64,000 nt of DNA from Lenzites betulinus. Lineage: Eukaryota; Basidiomycota; Agaricomycetes; Polyporales; Polyporaceae. A program made the position numbers and the translations under genes. The notes under the pieces were generated by a model. It did no database searches. It had not been told where the DNA came from and saw only the letters and a list, made by a program, of their open reading frames with translations. The stretch is from assembly GCA_022264855.1 (NCBI GenBank), contig JABYQU010000008.1, forward strand, positions 744,001-808,000, read 5' to 3'. Shown in pieces: positions 1 to 10,993 of this stretch. Every line of letters starts with the position of its first letter. Position 1 is the first letter of the stretch.

Positions 1-1840
1 TTGAGAAGGGTTGGCCTCGAGGACGGCATACGCATCCAGATTGAACTTTGAGATCTTGCCCATCCGGTCAGGAGCTAACTCAAAGGTTAGCACATGTCTG
101 AATATACAGAGGGGAAAGCACCTACGTGGAAAGTCTTCGTCCACCTCTCCATCCTCTTCCGCAATGCGTAACGTCCAGCCCACCGCAGAACACTTGACCT
201 CCCACTTGGGATCCTCCTCACCGCTGAGTCCCTCGTCGATTTTGGGCAGCCAGCCTTCCTCCCAGTAGGTCCACAACGCGTACCCGAGCACCTCCTCGAC
301 GGTTGCGTCCTTCCTGACGTTGAGCTCGAGCGCCTGCCCCTCCGGCTTACGGGCCATCGGGAAGTAGACGCGCACGACGATGCTTTCGCTCTCGGCACGG
401 CCCGAGATGGCGCTATACAGCTCCGCGAAGGGATTCGACGACGATGTGTTCGACGTTGCCGCAAGCATAGCCGTCAGCGCAGACTTTGCCGGCCGTCTCG
501 GAGGAACCGGCTTCCTCGCGAATATGGTCGGTGGTGTCGATCCCGATGGTACGGATGTGTTTGGCTTGGTAGAAGAGGAACCAGCGCGCGGTTCGGTCGA
601 GCCGCTGCCGTCACCGCCTATGGGCGCGGGGGTAACCATCTCGAACATCGACTCGATATGTGGCGAGTCGCCGCGGGATTCGGGCGAGATAGAGGGCCGT
701 TCGCGCTCTTCGTTGTGTTTGCCCTCTCGCACGGGGCTGAGACGCGATGCGCGAGCACTACTGCTCGGGGGAAGAGATGATGCGATGATTGAGGAATTGA
801 CGGACATCATGGAGTTGGTGCCGGACAAAATAGATGCACCCTCCGACGCGCTGTCCGAGTGCATGCCCGCCCCACGACCAGCCGCAAATTCTCTGGCTCA
901 TGGATTCAGAACCTGCGCAAATGTATAACTGAATGGAATGCACTCACGGATCGAAATCATCCTCGTTGACTTCCATGCTATTATCCGCCTCCCCGAGCAT
1001 CTCGAACTCTTCTTCATCCTCCGGTATAACCTCCTCTTCGGACGACTCCGCTTCTGAGGATGAGGATGAGAGCTCTGGGTTCAGGGCCTGAACGGGTATA
1101 GGCATCCTCGGCGCCATCCCAGGGGGTTGCCCATGCGCCATCAGCCGCAAACGTCGTCGCGCTTCCATCTGCTCCGCACCCCTGAACTTTGGGACGAACA
1201 CAGGCATGCGCCGCACAACCTCCTGCGCAGGCGAAGCATCTCCACTAGCCGCCCCGTTGCCGTTCTGCTGGGGCCCGGGCGAAGGACTGGGGGAATCCTT
1301 CATCGGCGAGCGCGGTGTGGCCCCCTTCGTGGGAGATGAATTCGGCGGGGTCGCTGCGATGACCTCCGTCGTGATTGGCGTCTCCCCTGGGGGCGCCGCG
1401 GACTCGGCGTCCTTCGAGCGCAGAGACATGCGGACAGAGTTGCGCGGCATCGAAGCACGCTTGCCGTTCACCCTCAGTCCCATTGCGCCAATCCGTGAGG
1501 GCCCCATGATCGTTGTAGTGTACTTGAGGTTCGCTCCGGGGAACCCGGAGTGTCGCCGACGCACCGTGGGGGCGGACTCATCGTCGCTCGGGGTAGGACT
1601 GGAGGGGGCTGCGAGTTCTGGCCATCGCTCTCTGTCTGCGAGACCTGCGGCAACAATGTATGGGTTCGAGCGATAGGACGGGTCGAGCGAGATCAAACGG
1701 GGGCCGTACGGGTCGTCAATTTGGCGCATATAGTTCAGCCGCAGGCTGTGGATGAGATAGCTGAACGACGAGGGGGGTTTAATGGAACAGGCCATCTCTA
1801 GCAAGATGTACACTCACTCGGTGTCGCTGATGAGAGCCAT
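1..1840 (-). CDS. SIN1: TORC2 subunit SIN1/AVO1, 5' part (C-terminus off window)
   Basis: Adaptor subunit of TOR complex 2, which recruits AGC-kinase substrates at the plasma membrane. Exons read as 1840-1818, 1760-948, 892-126 and 74-1, with GT-AG introns of 57, 55 and 51 nt that keep the frame. The N-terminus (MALISDTDYLIHSLRLNYMR) followed by DPYGPRLISLDPSY is typical of fungal Sin1. A Ser/Pro-rich disordered part and an acidic tract (SSSSSEAESSEEE) follow. The CRIM substrate-binding domain lies at about 420-1 nt (GYALWTYWEEGWLPKIDEGL, SAVGWTLRIAEEDGEVDEDF, GKISKFNLDAYAVLE). The Ras-binding and PH domains expected after CRIM lie beyond base 1. The start at 1840 is the ATG that gives the conserved N-terminus after splicing. 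Confidence 0.9.
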
Positions 1841-2356
1841 CGCGGGTGGCTCGGTCGCAATTCACAACCTCCTCTTGACTTGTGAGTCGGCTAAATTGCT
1901 TCGATGCTTAGACAGGTTGAGGCTACGGGTGGTTTCCTGTAAAGTTTGATTGACGAGTCACCTCGGTTGTTCGGCCTCGAGGTCGATGGGTAGAGGGTAA
2001 GAGCACACTTGAGAGTGAGTGAGTATGCGTTACGGTGTACTCCGAAAGGATCGGAAAGCGTGATCACTGGACGTCAGGTGGGTTTTGTCGAGCGGCCGAT
2101 CCAAAAGCAAGAAGAAGTAGTCTATGTATATTCGGTAGATAGTCGACAAACCAGAAAGGAGTTACATTTTCGGCCCGACCACGCAGATGAAGCCCACGTG
2201 ATCATGATCAGTGCGCGCGACGCGTCTCTGCCGCCGCGCCTTCCTGGTAGCGCACACCGACGTCCCCCGACTTCCACCGCGTCGACGCCCTCGTTCCACC
2301 CCGTGTTCACCACCGCTGCAATCTAATACAAACATTCCACATCGTCTCAGTCCGTC
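1841..2356. promoter_or_regulatory. Gap between SIN1 and the transposon block
   Basis: No gene is seen in this 516-bp stretch. It must hold the SIN1 promoter (minus) and the left end of the Plavaka-like element, but I could not find a convincing terminal inverted repeat or target duplication. Confidence 0.4.
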
Positions 2357-3088
2357 ATGGCCCCTCCACCGCTTCAATCCGGTCAGCGACGCTTCCCCTG
2401 CCCATGCAAGCCCTGTCGAACAGACCACCGCCCGTATGGCGGCATGCAGACACGTCAGACAATCAGCGTGCACATGCGAGCACAAGCGAAGAGTGATAGG
2501 GACTCGGGGAGAGTGTTATCCGATGAGGAGTACGCAAAAATCTGTTCTTTGCTACACACCGCCGGGCTGCAAGAAAAGTTCTACTCGTCCACCCGCCCCC
2601 TCGCCCCAGAACAACTCCCCAACATCGCTACCAATGCCGAAGTTATCCCCGAGGTCCCCATTCATACTACTGCGGGTGCAGGCTCGCTGGGAGGTCGTGC
2701 AATGCCGATACCACCGCCCCTGGCTTCAGGCGGACTCGCGCACCAGGCTGAACCTCATGCGCCTCTTTCAAATGCCAACGAAGACATGAACACCGTAGCA
2801 GAAGGTCTCCCTGTGCTCTTGGGTCCTCTGGTTGGCTCGGAGGAAGGTGCACACGAGCCAGAACCTATGGAGCTGGGACTGGGGAACGACTTGGACTACG
2901 CTGCACACTGGGAGCCCTCGGTTCACTCTCGGTCTGTTTCCCCTGCCGCCTCGAGTCTACGGGCTGTCTCTGTTGAAAACGACGGGATGCCTCTGCTTGA
3001 ACAGCGTCTGGAGCCCGCTGCTGATGAACTGGGGGGCTATATGCTGGATGCTATGCAATACTGGTCGGCTGTGTGTCGCAAATTCTGA
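2357..3088 (+). CDS. N-terminal Cys-motif segment associated with the Plavaka-like transposase
   Basis: An open frame of 243 codons starts with MAPPPLQSGQRRFPCPCKPC, a short Cys cluster (CPCKPC) followed by GGMQTRQTISVHMRA. This kind of opening is seen in agaricomycete Tnp2-type proteins, where it resembles a small zinc-binding or DNA-binding module. The remainder is Pro/Ser/Glu-rich. It may be the first exon of the transposase whose core resumes at 4637, with an unassigned donor near its end, or a separate small protein. No join to the 4637 frame could be fixed, because 1.5 kb containing an inverted transposase relic lies between them. Confidence 0.5.
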   Translation: MAPPPLQSGQRRFPCPCKPCRTDHRPYGGMQTRQTISVHMRAQAKSDRDSGRVLSDEEYAKICSLLHTAGLQEKFYSSTRPLAPEQLPNIATNAEVIPEVPIHTTAGAGSLGGRAMPIPPPLASGGLAHQAEPHAPLSNANEDMNTVAEGLPVLLGPLVGSEEGAHEPEPMELGLGNDLDYAAHWEPSVHSRSVSPAASSLRAVSVENDGMPLLEQRLEPAADELGGYMLDAMQYWSAVCRKF

Positions 3089-3408
3089 GTGCTACTTATG
3101 AGCGCTTATCATATACACGATGATTATAATGCATGATAATTGTGGCATTCTGAGTTATTATATCGAGCGCCTGTATTGTAACTCAGTAGCCGACTCATCA
3201 GCAGCGAAGACCCTCGCTTATGAGTACTTATACGATCCTTAAAGCTATGCAAAAAGTACCTGGAACTTCTGTGAGCGGTTCCGCCTGAATTATCAAACTT
3301 CTGGCATGTCTGTGAAACGAAGGAGGTTACCTTGCACGTACGGCACAGTCACAATGTCTTTCTTGAACTAACACAAACTCAATAAATTTCATGCAGTAGT
3401 TACGAAGA

Positions 3409-4202
3409 TTATGTATGAACAGGAGCTACACGACTCTGCGCTGCACGCGCCCAGCCCTTCTGAAGATCAGCGACACATTCAAACGTGAATGTATCCTCCC
3501 CCTTGATGAGACGATGAACAAGGCTGATGAGTGTATCACACTGTCGTCGACTGAGCGATGCATCGAGCGTGAACTCTGCAAACTCGAAGTCGGCACGTGT
3601 GAGGAATGGATGCCAAGGTGATTGTGGGGGAGGGGGGTCCATCTCGGCGACGTGCGAATGATTGAAGTCCTCAAATGGGAAGATCTTCGGGGGGAGGCCA
3701 CTACGGGGATGAGATTCGATCATGATGCTGTCAGGCTCGGGGGGCACAGAGGGGCGGGAACCGGGAGCAGGCCTCATCGACGATATTGATTGGTCGGTGA
3801 AGACGTCAGGCAGCAGGGGATTGGCGGGCACAGACGTAGATGATGAGGATGCATGGGAGGCAGACGATTGAGGGGCGGGCACATGCGACTCATACACGAG
3901 CGATGGCGGAGAGGCCGGCCAATCAGAGGTAGATGGTGATACGGGGGCAGGCGCTGGTGATGGCGAGGTGTGGTCAACAGAACTGCATGTTGTTCTGCGA
4001 CATAGTGAACAGATATATTACATTACTGACCTGTATCCTGCACGCGCTGTGGCTGCGAATTGCGCGATATTGTACTCATTGCCTCGGTGAGAAGCTGTTG
4101 GCATTTCTTGCGGTGATTGGGCAGCCCACGGGGGAGGTATGTATTGCCGCAGAAAGGGCAAGGGACCCGGGCAGTTGAGGCATCACCCCTCTTGGGAGGC
4201 AT
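3409..4202 (-). pseudogene. N-terminal relic of a second Plavaka-type transposase, inverted
   Basis: On minus from the ATG at 4202, a zinc-finger-like opening (CPFCGNTYLPRGLPNHRKKC) is followed by a Ser/Pro-rich linker and the motif PWHPFLTRADFEFAEF. These match the N-terminus of classical Plavaka transposases, which carry a C2HC-like finger and then a W-x-P-F-x-x-x-x-D/E-x-E-x-A motif. The frame stops at 3409, far short of any catalytic core. Joining the finger exon to the linker exon (a donor after GATACAG near 4030) is off by one base with the visible acceptors. It is best read as a truncated older copy trapped in opposite orientation inside the younger element. Confidence 0.6.
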
Positions 4203-4636
4203 CTAGATAGTAGTTGATGAACACTGCACATTGCGATTATAATGATAGACTCACTGGAACCAATAATATCTCCGAGACGGCGTCGCCGTTTGTCCTAGTC
4301 TGAGTCCTGGACCTGAGTGGGGCTACTGACAGCGATGAATGAGGATTTGGTTGATGGATAGGCGCGTGAACAACTTACTACGGGATAATCGAAACACGGT
4401 CGTCAATTCTGCTTGTACACAACAATACAGGAGCAACAGGCAGCGGAAAGGAGAGCTGGAGAGGGAGTCGACCGGGATCGTTTCCAACACGAACCTCGGC
4501 GTCTGAGGCGCTGAGGCGCTGATAATGGGGCATAGAGCCTGATAATGGAAGCGCCATGATTATGTCGGAGTTACAACTGTTGTATGTGCTTATAATTGGC
4601 GCCCGTCTATAGTAAGCCAGGTTCACAATTTCCGAC

Positions 4637-7023
4637 ATGCACGATGGGGACGGCGGCTTCAGCGACAGTAGCTCTGATAAGTCTCACGACGAGGACATAG
4701 AAGACCCCGTGCCTCGCGCAGGATCGCCAGCTCCTGACGACCCGGAAGAAGAGGACGAAGACGCGAACGAGCCTGTGTACAACCTTGAAGATGGGGACCC
4801 AAACTACGTGCCAGTGGAAGAACTGTTCGCTCAAGAACTCCCTCAAGAAGCTCATCGTGCCGGTGGACCTCCTCCTGCGCTACAAGAAGATCCCCTCATC
4901 CGCCGCGCGTACGTGCAAGCCTTCATATCCGCTGCATTCCACGGCGGCACCCACGATCTTGTCGAACATATGCTCAAATCACAGAAGAGTAACTTGCGGT
5001 CCCTCTCAGCACGGCTAGACTATGACTTCCCCGGCCTAGACGACATGGCTGTGACCCTCCGAACAGTCGAACGTCGTCTGGGCGTCGACCCTGATCAATT
5101 CATTCAGTACTACTTTCACTGCAATGCTTGCTGGGTACGACATCCTGCCGCCTCCCTGTACACTCTTCTACACCCGGCATGTCTAGAGGATGGATGTAGT
5201 GGTGCACTGTACACGAGCAAGAAACTCTCGAATGGTAAGATCAGCAGGACACCGACAAAGCCTCTCCCCACATCTTCGCTTGAGCATAACATACAGCGGA
5301 TGCTCCTGCGCCCGGGTAAGATAGATGACTTCAATGCCTGGCGGCAGGGTGAAGACGACCAACCTGGGCATAAGCCTCCCGTCTCACAAGACGACTGGCC
5401 GGGGAGTTTAGACGAAGACTATCGGATGTATGACATGCACGACGGTTGGGGCTGGAATGCTATACAAGGCGGTCTGCAGCGCCGACGAGGAGGCGAGTGG
5501 GAAGTGGAGGATGTCGATATCCATGAACGTGAGCAGCGGTTTGTGGCGTTGCCATGCGGGCTTGTGATTATTATCAACATCGACTGGTACGTACACATTT
5601 CTAGGTGGGAAGTATTGCTGAACACGAAGCTTTAAGGTTCCGTGGTCTCAAGCGTGGCAAGTACTCTGTCGGTGCTATTTATGCGACAATATGCAACAAC
5701 CCTCGTGCAAGACGCTTCCTGCGCGAAGAAACGGTCTTGCTGGCCATCATTCCCGGTCCCGAGGAACCCTCGCTTGAGCAAATGAACTATGTTCTGGAGC
5801 CGTTTGTTGCGGAGGCACATCGGATGTATAAAGGTATCATTCTCACTGATCTGTCATATGTGTCATGTGCTCATATCCTTGCATCAGGTGTTCCAATGCA
5901 TGTCCCTGAGAAGCTGGAACCTCTGGACGTCAATGTCTTTGTCAATATCCTCGCAGCTGACCTACCGGGGAGCCGCAAAGGTACGGGGCTCCGTGGGCAT
6001 ACCTCAAAGTGGCATATGTGTGCGGTATGCAAGAAACCTTTCCATTCCCTCGTTGATGACAGCTGCTTCAACCCGGAAAGTACGTGCACATGCTACACAG
6101 CGCCACACTGCATGCAGGTTCACATACTATCATAGCCTTTGAGTACCGTGATGATGGGCGGTACCTCAAGTACGCCTTTCGCGCCCAGCATGAGGACATC
6201 GCAACACGAGAAGAGATAGCAGAACGGCGCGGTATCCGCTGGTCTGTGCTCAATCTCCTCCCAGATTGGAAGCCGGCAAGAGACGGGCCGCCGGATTTTA
6301 TGCACGCAGCATATCTGGGTAATTGATTCATTCTGTGTCGGCGCAGCATAGTAATCATACATTACTAATCGCAATTGATGCTGTAGGTGAGGCAAAACAT
6401 GTTGTCCAGGGCATTCTCGTCGCTGGGGGTATGTTTGCTAAACGCAATTCACGCGATAAGCCCACGGAAAAGCTCCAAAAATTCATGGGTGAGATCTGGT
6501 GGCCAGGAAGTGCCGGACGTGTGCCTGCAAGCGTATGTGAATCAATTTATCCCATCCAAAGATCATATTAAACTGGTAACAACGCAGCTCATCATGAAGG
6601 GTGCCGGCAAAGCAGATGAATGGCGAAGTACCTGCGCTGTTCTCCCGGTAGCATTATATGCTGCCTGGGAGAAAGACGGTTACATCCCTGATGCAAATGC
6701 ACCCAACCTCAAGGCAAGCGAGAAGGCTGGTGTCAATCAACAGCGGATAGAACATCTGGTCAATGAGCGGCGGCATGCTCACGCGGCATATACCGGTGCG
6801 ATAACTGAGGAGGTTGCCGATTATATTGACCACACCCGCATGGACCGCAATTACGTCCGGCATTACGACACTGCTATTGAGTGGCTCGTCAGCCTGCGCA
6901 TATTTGGCTCACGATCCATCAGCATCTGTGAAGCCTATCGTGCGCAAGCCGCTCACGGCCGTGCATGTCAATCATGGGCCCGGATGCTCTGTCATCTCAC
7001 TCCGTATTTTCACATCCTCATGC
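4637..7023 (+). CDS. Tnp2/Plavaka-type transposase, core upstream of the copia insertion
   Basis: The first exon (4637-5586) carries an acidic N-terminus, then IRRAYVQAF, LRTVERRLG and a Cys region (FHCNACWVRH...CLEDGCSG). A spliced block follows with FVALPCGL, INIDWF, YSVGAIYATICNNPR and REETVLLAIIPGPEEPSLEQ, the classical Tnp2 signature. Later exons give WHMCAVCKKPFH, GRYLKYAFRAQ, PPDFMHAAYLG and EAKHVVQGILVAGGMF. The last frame before the break ends in SWARMLCHLTPYFHILM. The intron at 5587-5636 (GTACGT...TAAG) keeps frame. The product would bind the element ends and cut and join DNA in the nucleus. The exon ends abruptly at the copia LTR and resumes in frame at 14837. Confidence 0.8.
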
Positions 7024-7328
7024 TGTGGGGGTTATGAACTAAACGAGGGACAAGAGCTCAGCGTTCGGGATAAGAACGATGATGTATTAGTAGCTACCTA
7101 AACGAGGGACAAGAGCTACTATATATGAGTACGACAGAACGTGTGAATGACAGCGGATACTCACCTCAGCGTTCGGGATAAGAACGATGAGGTGAGCGCT
7201 AACGACGGACGCGAAAGTGTCCGATCGGCGTCTAAGCTCTACGGGCGGAGACGCTTTGAATACGAAACGAAACGAAAGTAAGTAACGAACGTAAGTACTG
7301 GTATCGTACGCGTAACCGGAATACAACA
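7024..7328 (-). repeat. 3' LTR of the copia element
   Basis: 305 bp, identical by eye to 14532-14836. It contains two internal direct repeats: AAACGAGGGACAAGAGCT (near 7042 and 7100) and a CAGCGTTCGGGATAAGAACG block (near 7060 and 7163). The preceding 5 bases are CATGC. Confidence 0.95.
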
Positions 7329-7341
7329 CGCCCCCTCAAAG
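7329..7341 (-). promoter_or_regulatory. Polypurine tract of the copia element
   Basis: On minus, TTTGAGGGGGCG directly precedes the 3' LTR, as expected for the plus-strand DNA primer. The pol stop codon TGA (7338-7336) lies inside this tract, so coding sequence and primer overlap. Confidence 0.75.
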
Positions 7342-10300
7342 CGAACGCAGCCCGAAGAGTGCGGAGAGATGCTCCAGACGAGGGCGAGGCAGTGCCTTGG
7401 TGAACAAGTCGGCCGGCATGTCCTCGGTGCGAAGATGCTCAAGAGTAAGCTTGTTGTCTTCGACGGCTTCACGAATGAAATGGAAACGAATGTCGATATG
7501 TTTGGTGCGGGGATGGAAAGCATTGTCCTTGGCGAGCGCGATAGCGGAGCGGTTGTCGCAGTGAAGGGTGAGCGGATGTTTGGCGACGTCGGGGTGGATG
7601 ATATCAGCCAGAATATAGCGGAGCCACAACGCTTCTTTGGCAGCGTGGGTGAGCGCAATATATTCGGCTTCGGTGCTTGAAAGCGCAACGACGTTCTGCT
7701 TCTTGGCGGACCAGGAGATCGCGCCACCGTCTAGAGTGTAGACGTAGCCGCTGATCGAGTGACGATGTTCGGTCGTCGAACCCCAGTCGGCGTCCGAGAA
7801 GCCTTTGACGCCGTTCCGAGTGTCGCCGTAGACGAGCCAAAGCTCTCGTGTGCCCTTGAGGTAGCGGAGAACGCGTTTGACTGCGTCCCAGTGCGCGCGC
7901 CCAGGGTTCTGCATGAACTGCGAGAGCGCGGTGACTGCGAACGTAACGTCCGGTCGCGTTCCCATCGCAGCGTACATGAGCGATCCGACGGCTTCGCGGT
8001 ACGGGACATCGCGCATCTCCTCGAACTGGCGCGGGGTAGCCGGCGATTGGTGCTTGCCTAGCGCGCCCCCTGGCTGGAGCGGCGTGGTCGCGGGGTTCGC
8101 GCTTTCGAGGTTGAAACGAGCGACTATGGTGTCGATGTATGCGCGCTGCGAGATTGCGAGGGTGCGAGCGGCGCGGTCGCGCTGAACTTCGATGCCGAGG
8201 ATCCAGTGCATGGGGCCGAGGTCGCTCATGTCGAAGTGCGACTTGATGTCGGACTTGAACGCGGCGACAAGGTCCGGTGTACCTGCGATGGTGAGGTCAT
8301 CGACTGAGGAGGCGACGATGAGCGTTGAGTCGCCGTCGCGTCTGTACCACATAGCGTGATCGGCAGCACAGCGAGTGAGGCCCATCGTGTTCATTGCTGC
8401 GGATAGCGTCTTGTACCAGCCTCGACCGGCTTGCTTAAGCCCGTAAAGCGTCTTCTTGAGACGGCAAACAAGATGCTCCTTGCCGGGTGCGGCTGATCCG
8501 GGGGGCTGGCGCATATAGATTGTCTCGTCGAGGCGTCCGTTGAGGTACGCGGACTTGACGTCCATCTGCTCGAGCTCCCAGTCGTAGCGAGCGGCCAGGG
8601 CGAGGATAGTGCGGATGGAGGAGAGTTTGGCGACCGGTGCGAACGTCTCATTGAAATCGAGACCGGGGACCTGAGTGTGGCCTTGTGCGACCAAACGCGC
8701 CTTGAAGAGCGTAATGGTACCGTCGGCGTTGCGCTTGACACGGAAGACGTAACGGCAGCCGACGATGTTCACGTTGGACGGTGGCTCTACGAGCTCGTAC
8801 GTGTCGTGATCGAGGAGATTGGCGTTCTCCTTGTCGATCGCGATCTTCCAATGCGGCCAGTCGGGGGACGCTTGCGCTTGCGCGAGCGTTAGAGGCTCCT
8901 GGCCGGCCTGGATGACGAGGGCGTGCTCGAACGGGTAATGGAGGTGGTAGTCGTCCTCGCTCCAGATGTGTTCGGCGTCGTCTGACTCGTCGGTAACGAC
9001 TAAGGCTGTGGCGCCCATGAGTTCGTCGGCCTGAACGCCTTTGGGCGCGCTGCCGATGCGTCCGTCGGCGGTGCCTTCGCCTCGTTGTAGCCGGAGAACG
9101 TACTCGGATGGCTTGCGGATGCGCTGGCCTCGACCTAGTGCCTGCTCAGGGAGAGCGGCTTCCTCCGGCTCGTCGTCTGCGATAGCCGGTTGCGGTTCGC
9201 GGATCGGGGATGGCGGCAGAGATGGCGTGACCGGAGCTGGTACGGGCGGCGCGGGCGGCTCGGACTGTACGGGCAGATTGCCCTTGTCGGTCTTCGCCCC
9301 CTCGAGCTGCTCGTCGGCGACCGGAGCTGGCTCGCTCTCCACGAATCGAACGTTCCGTTCGACGCCAACGGTGCGCTTGTCAGGCCAGTAGACGCGGTAG
9401 CTCTTCGCGTTCGGTGCGTAACCGAGGAAGCGACCCTCGCGCGCTTTGCTGTCCATCTTCTCCGATTGCTCCTTGCGGACCCAAAGCTTCGCTCCGAAGC
9501 GGTGCAGGTCGCGGAGGTCGGGAGGCTCGCCGTATCGCTGCTGGTAGGGCGTGAGACCGCCTAGTGCGCGAGTTGCCGTTCGATTTTTCAGCCAGGTGGC
9601 GTGCAGGATGGCGTAGCTCCAGAGCGACTTGGGGAGTCCCGAGTCAATGAGCATCGCGCGCGAGTGTTCCGCAAGGGTGCGGTTGACGCGCTCAGCGACG
9701 CCGTTCTGCTCGGGGGTGTCGTGAACGGACGTGCGGTGCTTCGTGCCTTTCGCTCGGAGGTGCTCTTCGAAGTCGTTGCCGCAGAACTCGCCGCCATTGT
9801 CGGTCTGCAGTTCTTTGATGCGGTGGCCTTCCTGCGTCTCGATTTCGGCCTCGAGCTGCTTGTACGACTTGAAGGCTTGACTCTTCTCCTTCTGGACGAA
9901 GGTGTGCGTCCAGCGAGAATGGTCATCGGTCCACGATGTTGTATACTTGTTGCCGCCCAGTGAGACCGTGCCGGCGCTCCATGTGTCGGCGTGGAAGCGA
10001 TCGCCGTACTTCTTCGCGAGCGCGGACTGGCGTTCGTCTGGGACTGGTGCGCGAGTGATCTTCGCCTGGATGCACGCTTCACAGACCTCCGAAGTCGAGT
10101 CGTCCGTGAGCTTCACGCCAGCGATGCGCTGTTGTTCGACCATGCGCAGCGAGACGTGCTGCGAAACATGGCCGAGACGACGGTGGAGCTCCAGGTTCGT
10201 CAGCTCAGTCTCCGGGTGCTTTCCGACTCCGGCAGCGGCTGCTACGTCCTGGTGCGTGACTTGATAGAGTCCGTTTAGCAACGGGACTCGTCCGATGACC

Positions 10301-10993
10301 GTCCCGGAGTTGCGGTGCACGAAGCGGCACTCGCCCTTCTCGAATACGGCCGAGTATCCCGCTTCATCGGCGCGTCTGATAGACACGAGAGCGAACGCGA
10401 TATCGGGGGCGTGAAGGACTTTCTCCAACAGGACGGTCGTCTTGCCGCTGCCGTTGGGAATCTTCACGCGCACGCTTCCTTCGCCAATGGCTGAGAAGGA
10501 GCGTCCGTCTGCGGCGGTGATCGGCCGCGGTGGGTTGAGCTTGTCGTACGTGACGAACGACTCGCGATAGGGGAAGATGTGGCGTGACGCGCCGCTGTCG
10601 TAGACCTCGACGCGTTGGCGTGCGTTGGAGACGCCGGGATTGACGATGCTCCCGAGTGCGATAGCGAAAGCGTGCTCACCGCCGTTGTCGACGGCCGCGT
10701 TGGCTGACGCTTGTCCTCTGCCGCCTCCGCCGCCGCGCCTACGCCCCCTGGATGCCTGGCCCCTAGGACCCTGACCTTCCTTCCCTCCGCCCTTGCGCCA
10801 GCAGTCGGCCTTGATGTGGCCCTTGCGCTTGCAGTTGAAGCACTCGAGTTGCGAGTTTGGCTGAGTAGCGAGCGCGGAGTCGTTCGATGTGCTGGGCGCG
10901 TTAAGCTTGCGGCGGTCGAACTCTTCGCTAACGGCGAAGATGATGTCGCCGGGGGAGAGGAGGTTGCCGGTCATGCGTGCCGCGGTCGAAAGG
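7336..10993 (-). CDS. Copia gag-pol, 3' portion: zinc knuckle, protease, integrase, RT, RNase H
   Basis: About 1,217 intact codons. Counting from the ATG at 10974, the CCHC knuckle CFNCKRKGHIKADC is at about 45-58 and the protease motif VYDSGAS at about 124-130. The integrase HHCC finger (H264, H268, C298, C301) and the catalytic D330, D392 (TDNGGEF) and E428 follow. Reverse transcriptase has YVFRVKRNADG, KARLVAQGH and FAPVAKLSSIR, with active site SVDD near residue 900. RNase H has ISWSAKKQNVVALSSTEAEY, CDN and TKHIDIRFHF. No stop or frameshift was seen. The frame runs without a break through the pre-insertion gag site (TLS|TAARMTG), so gag-pol was one frame of about 1,458 codons before the foldback element landed. 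Confidence 0.92.
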
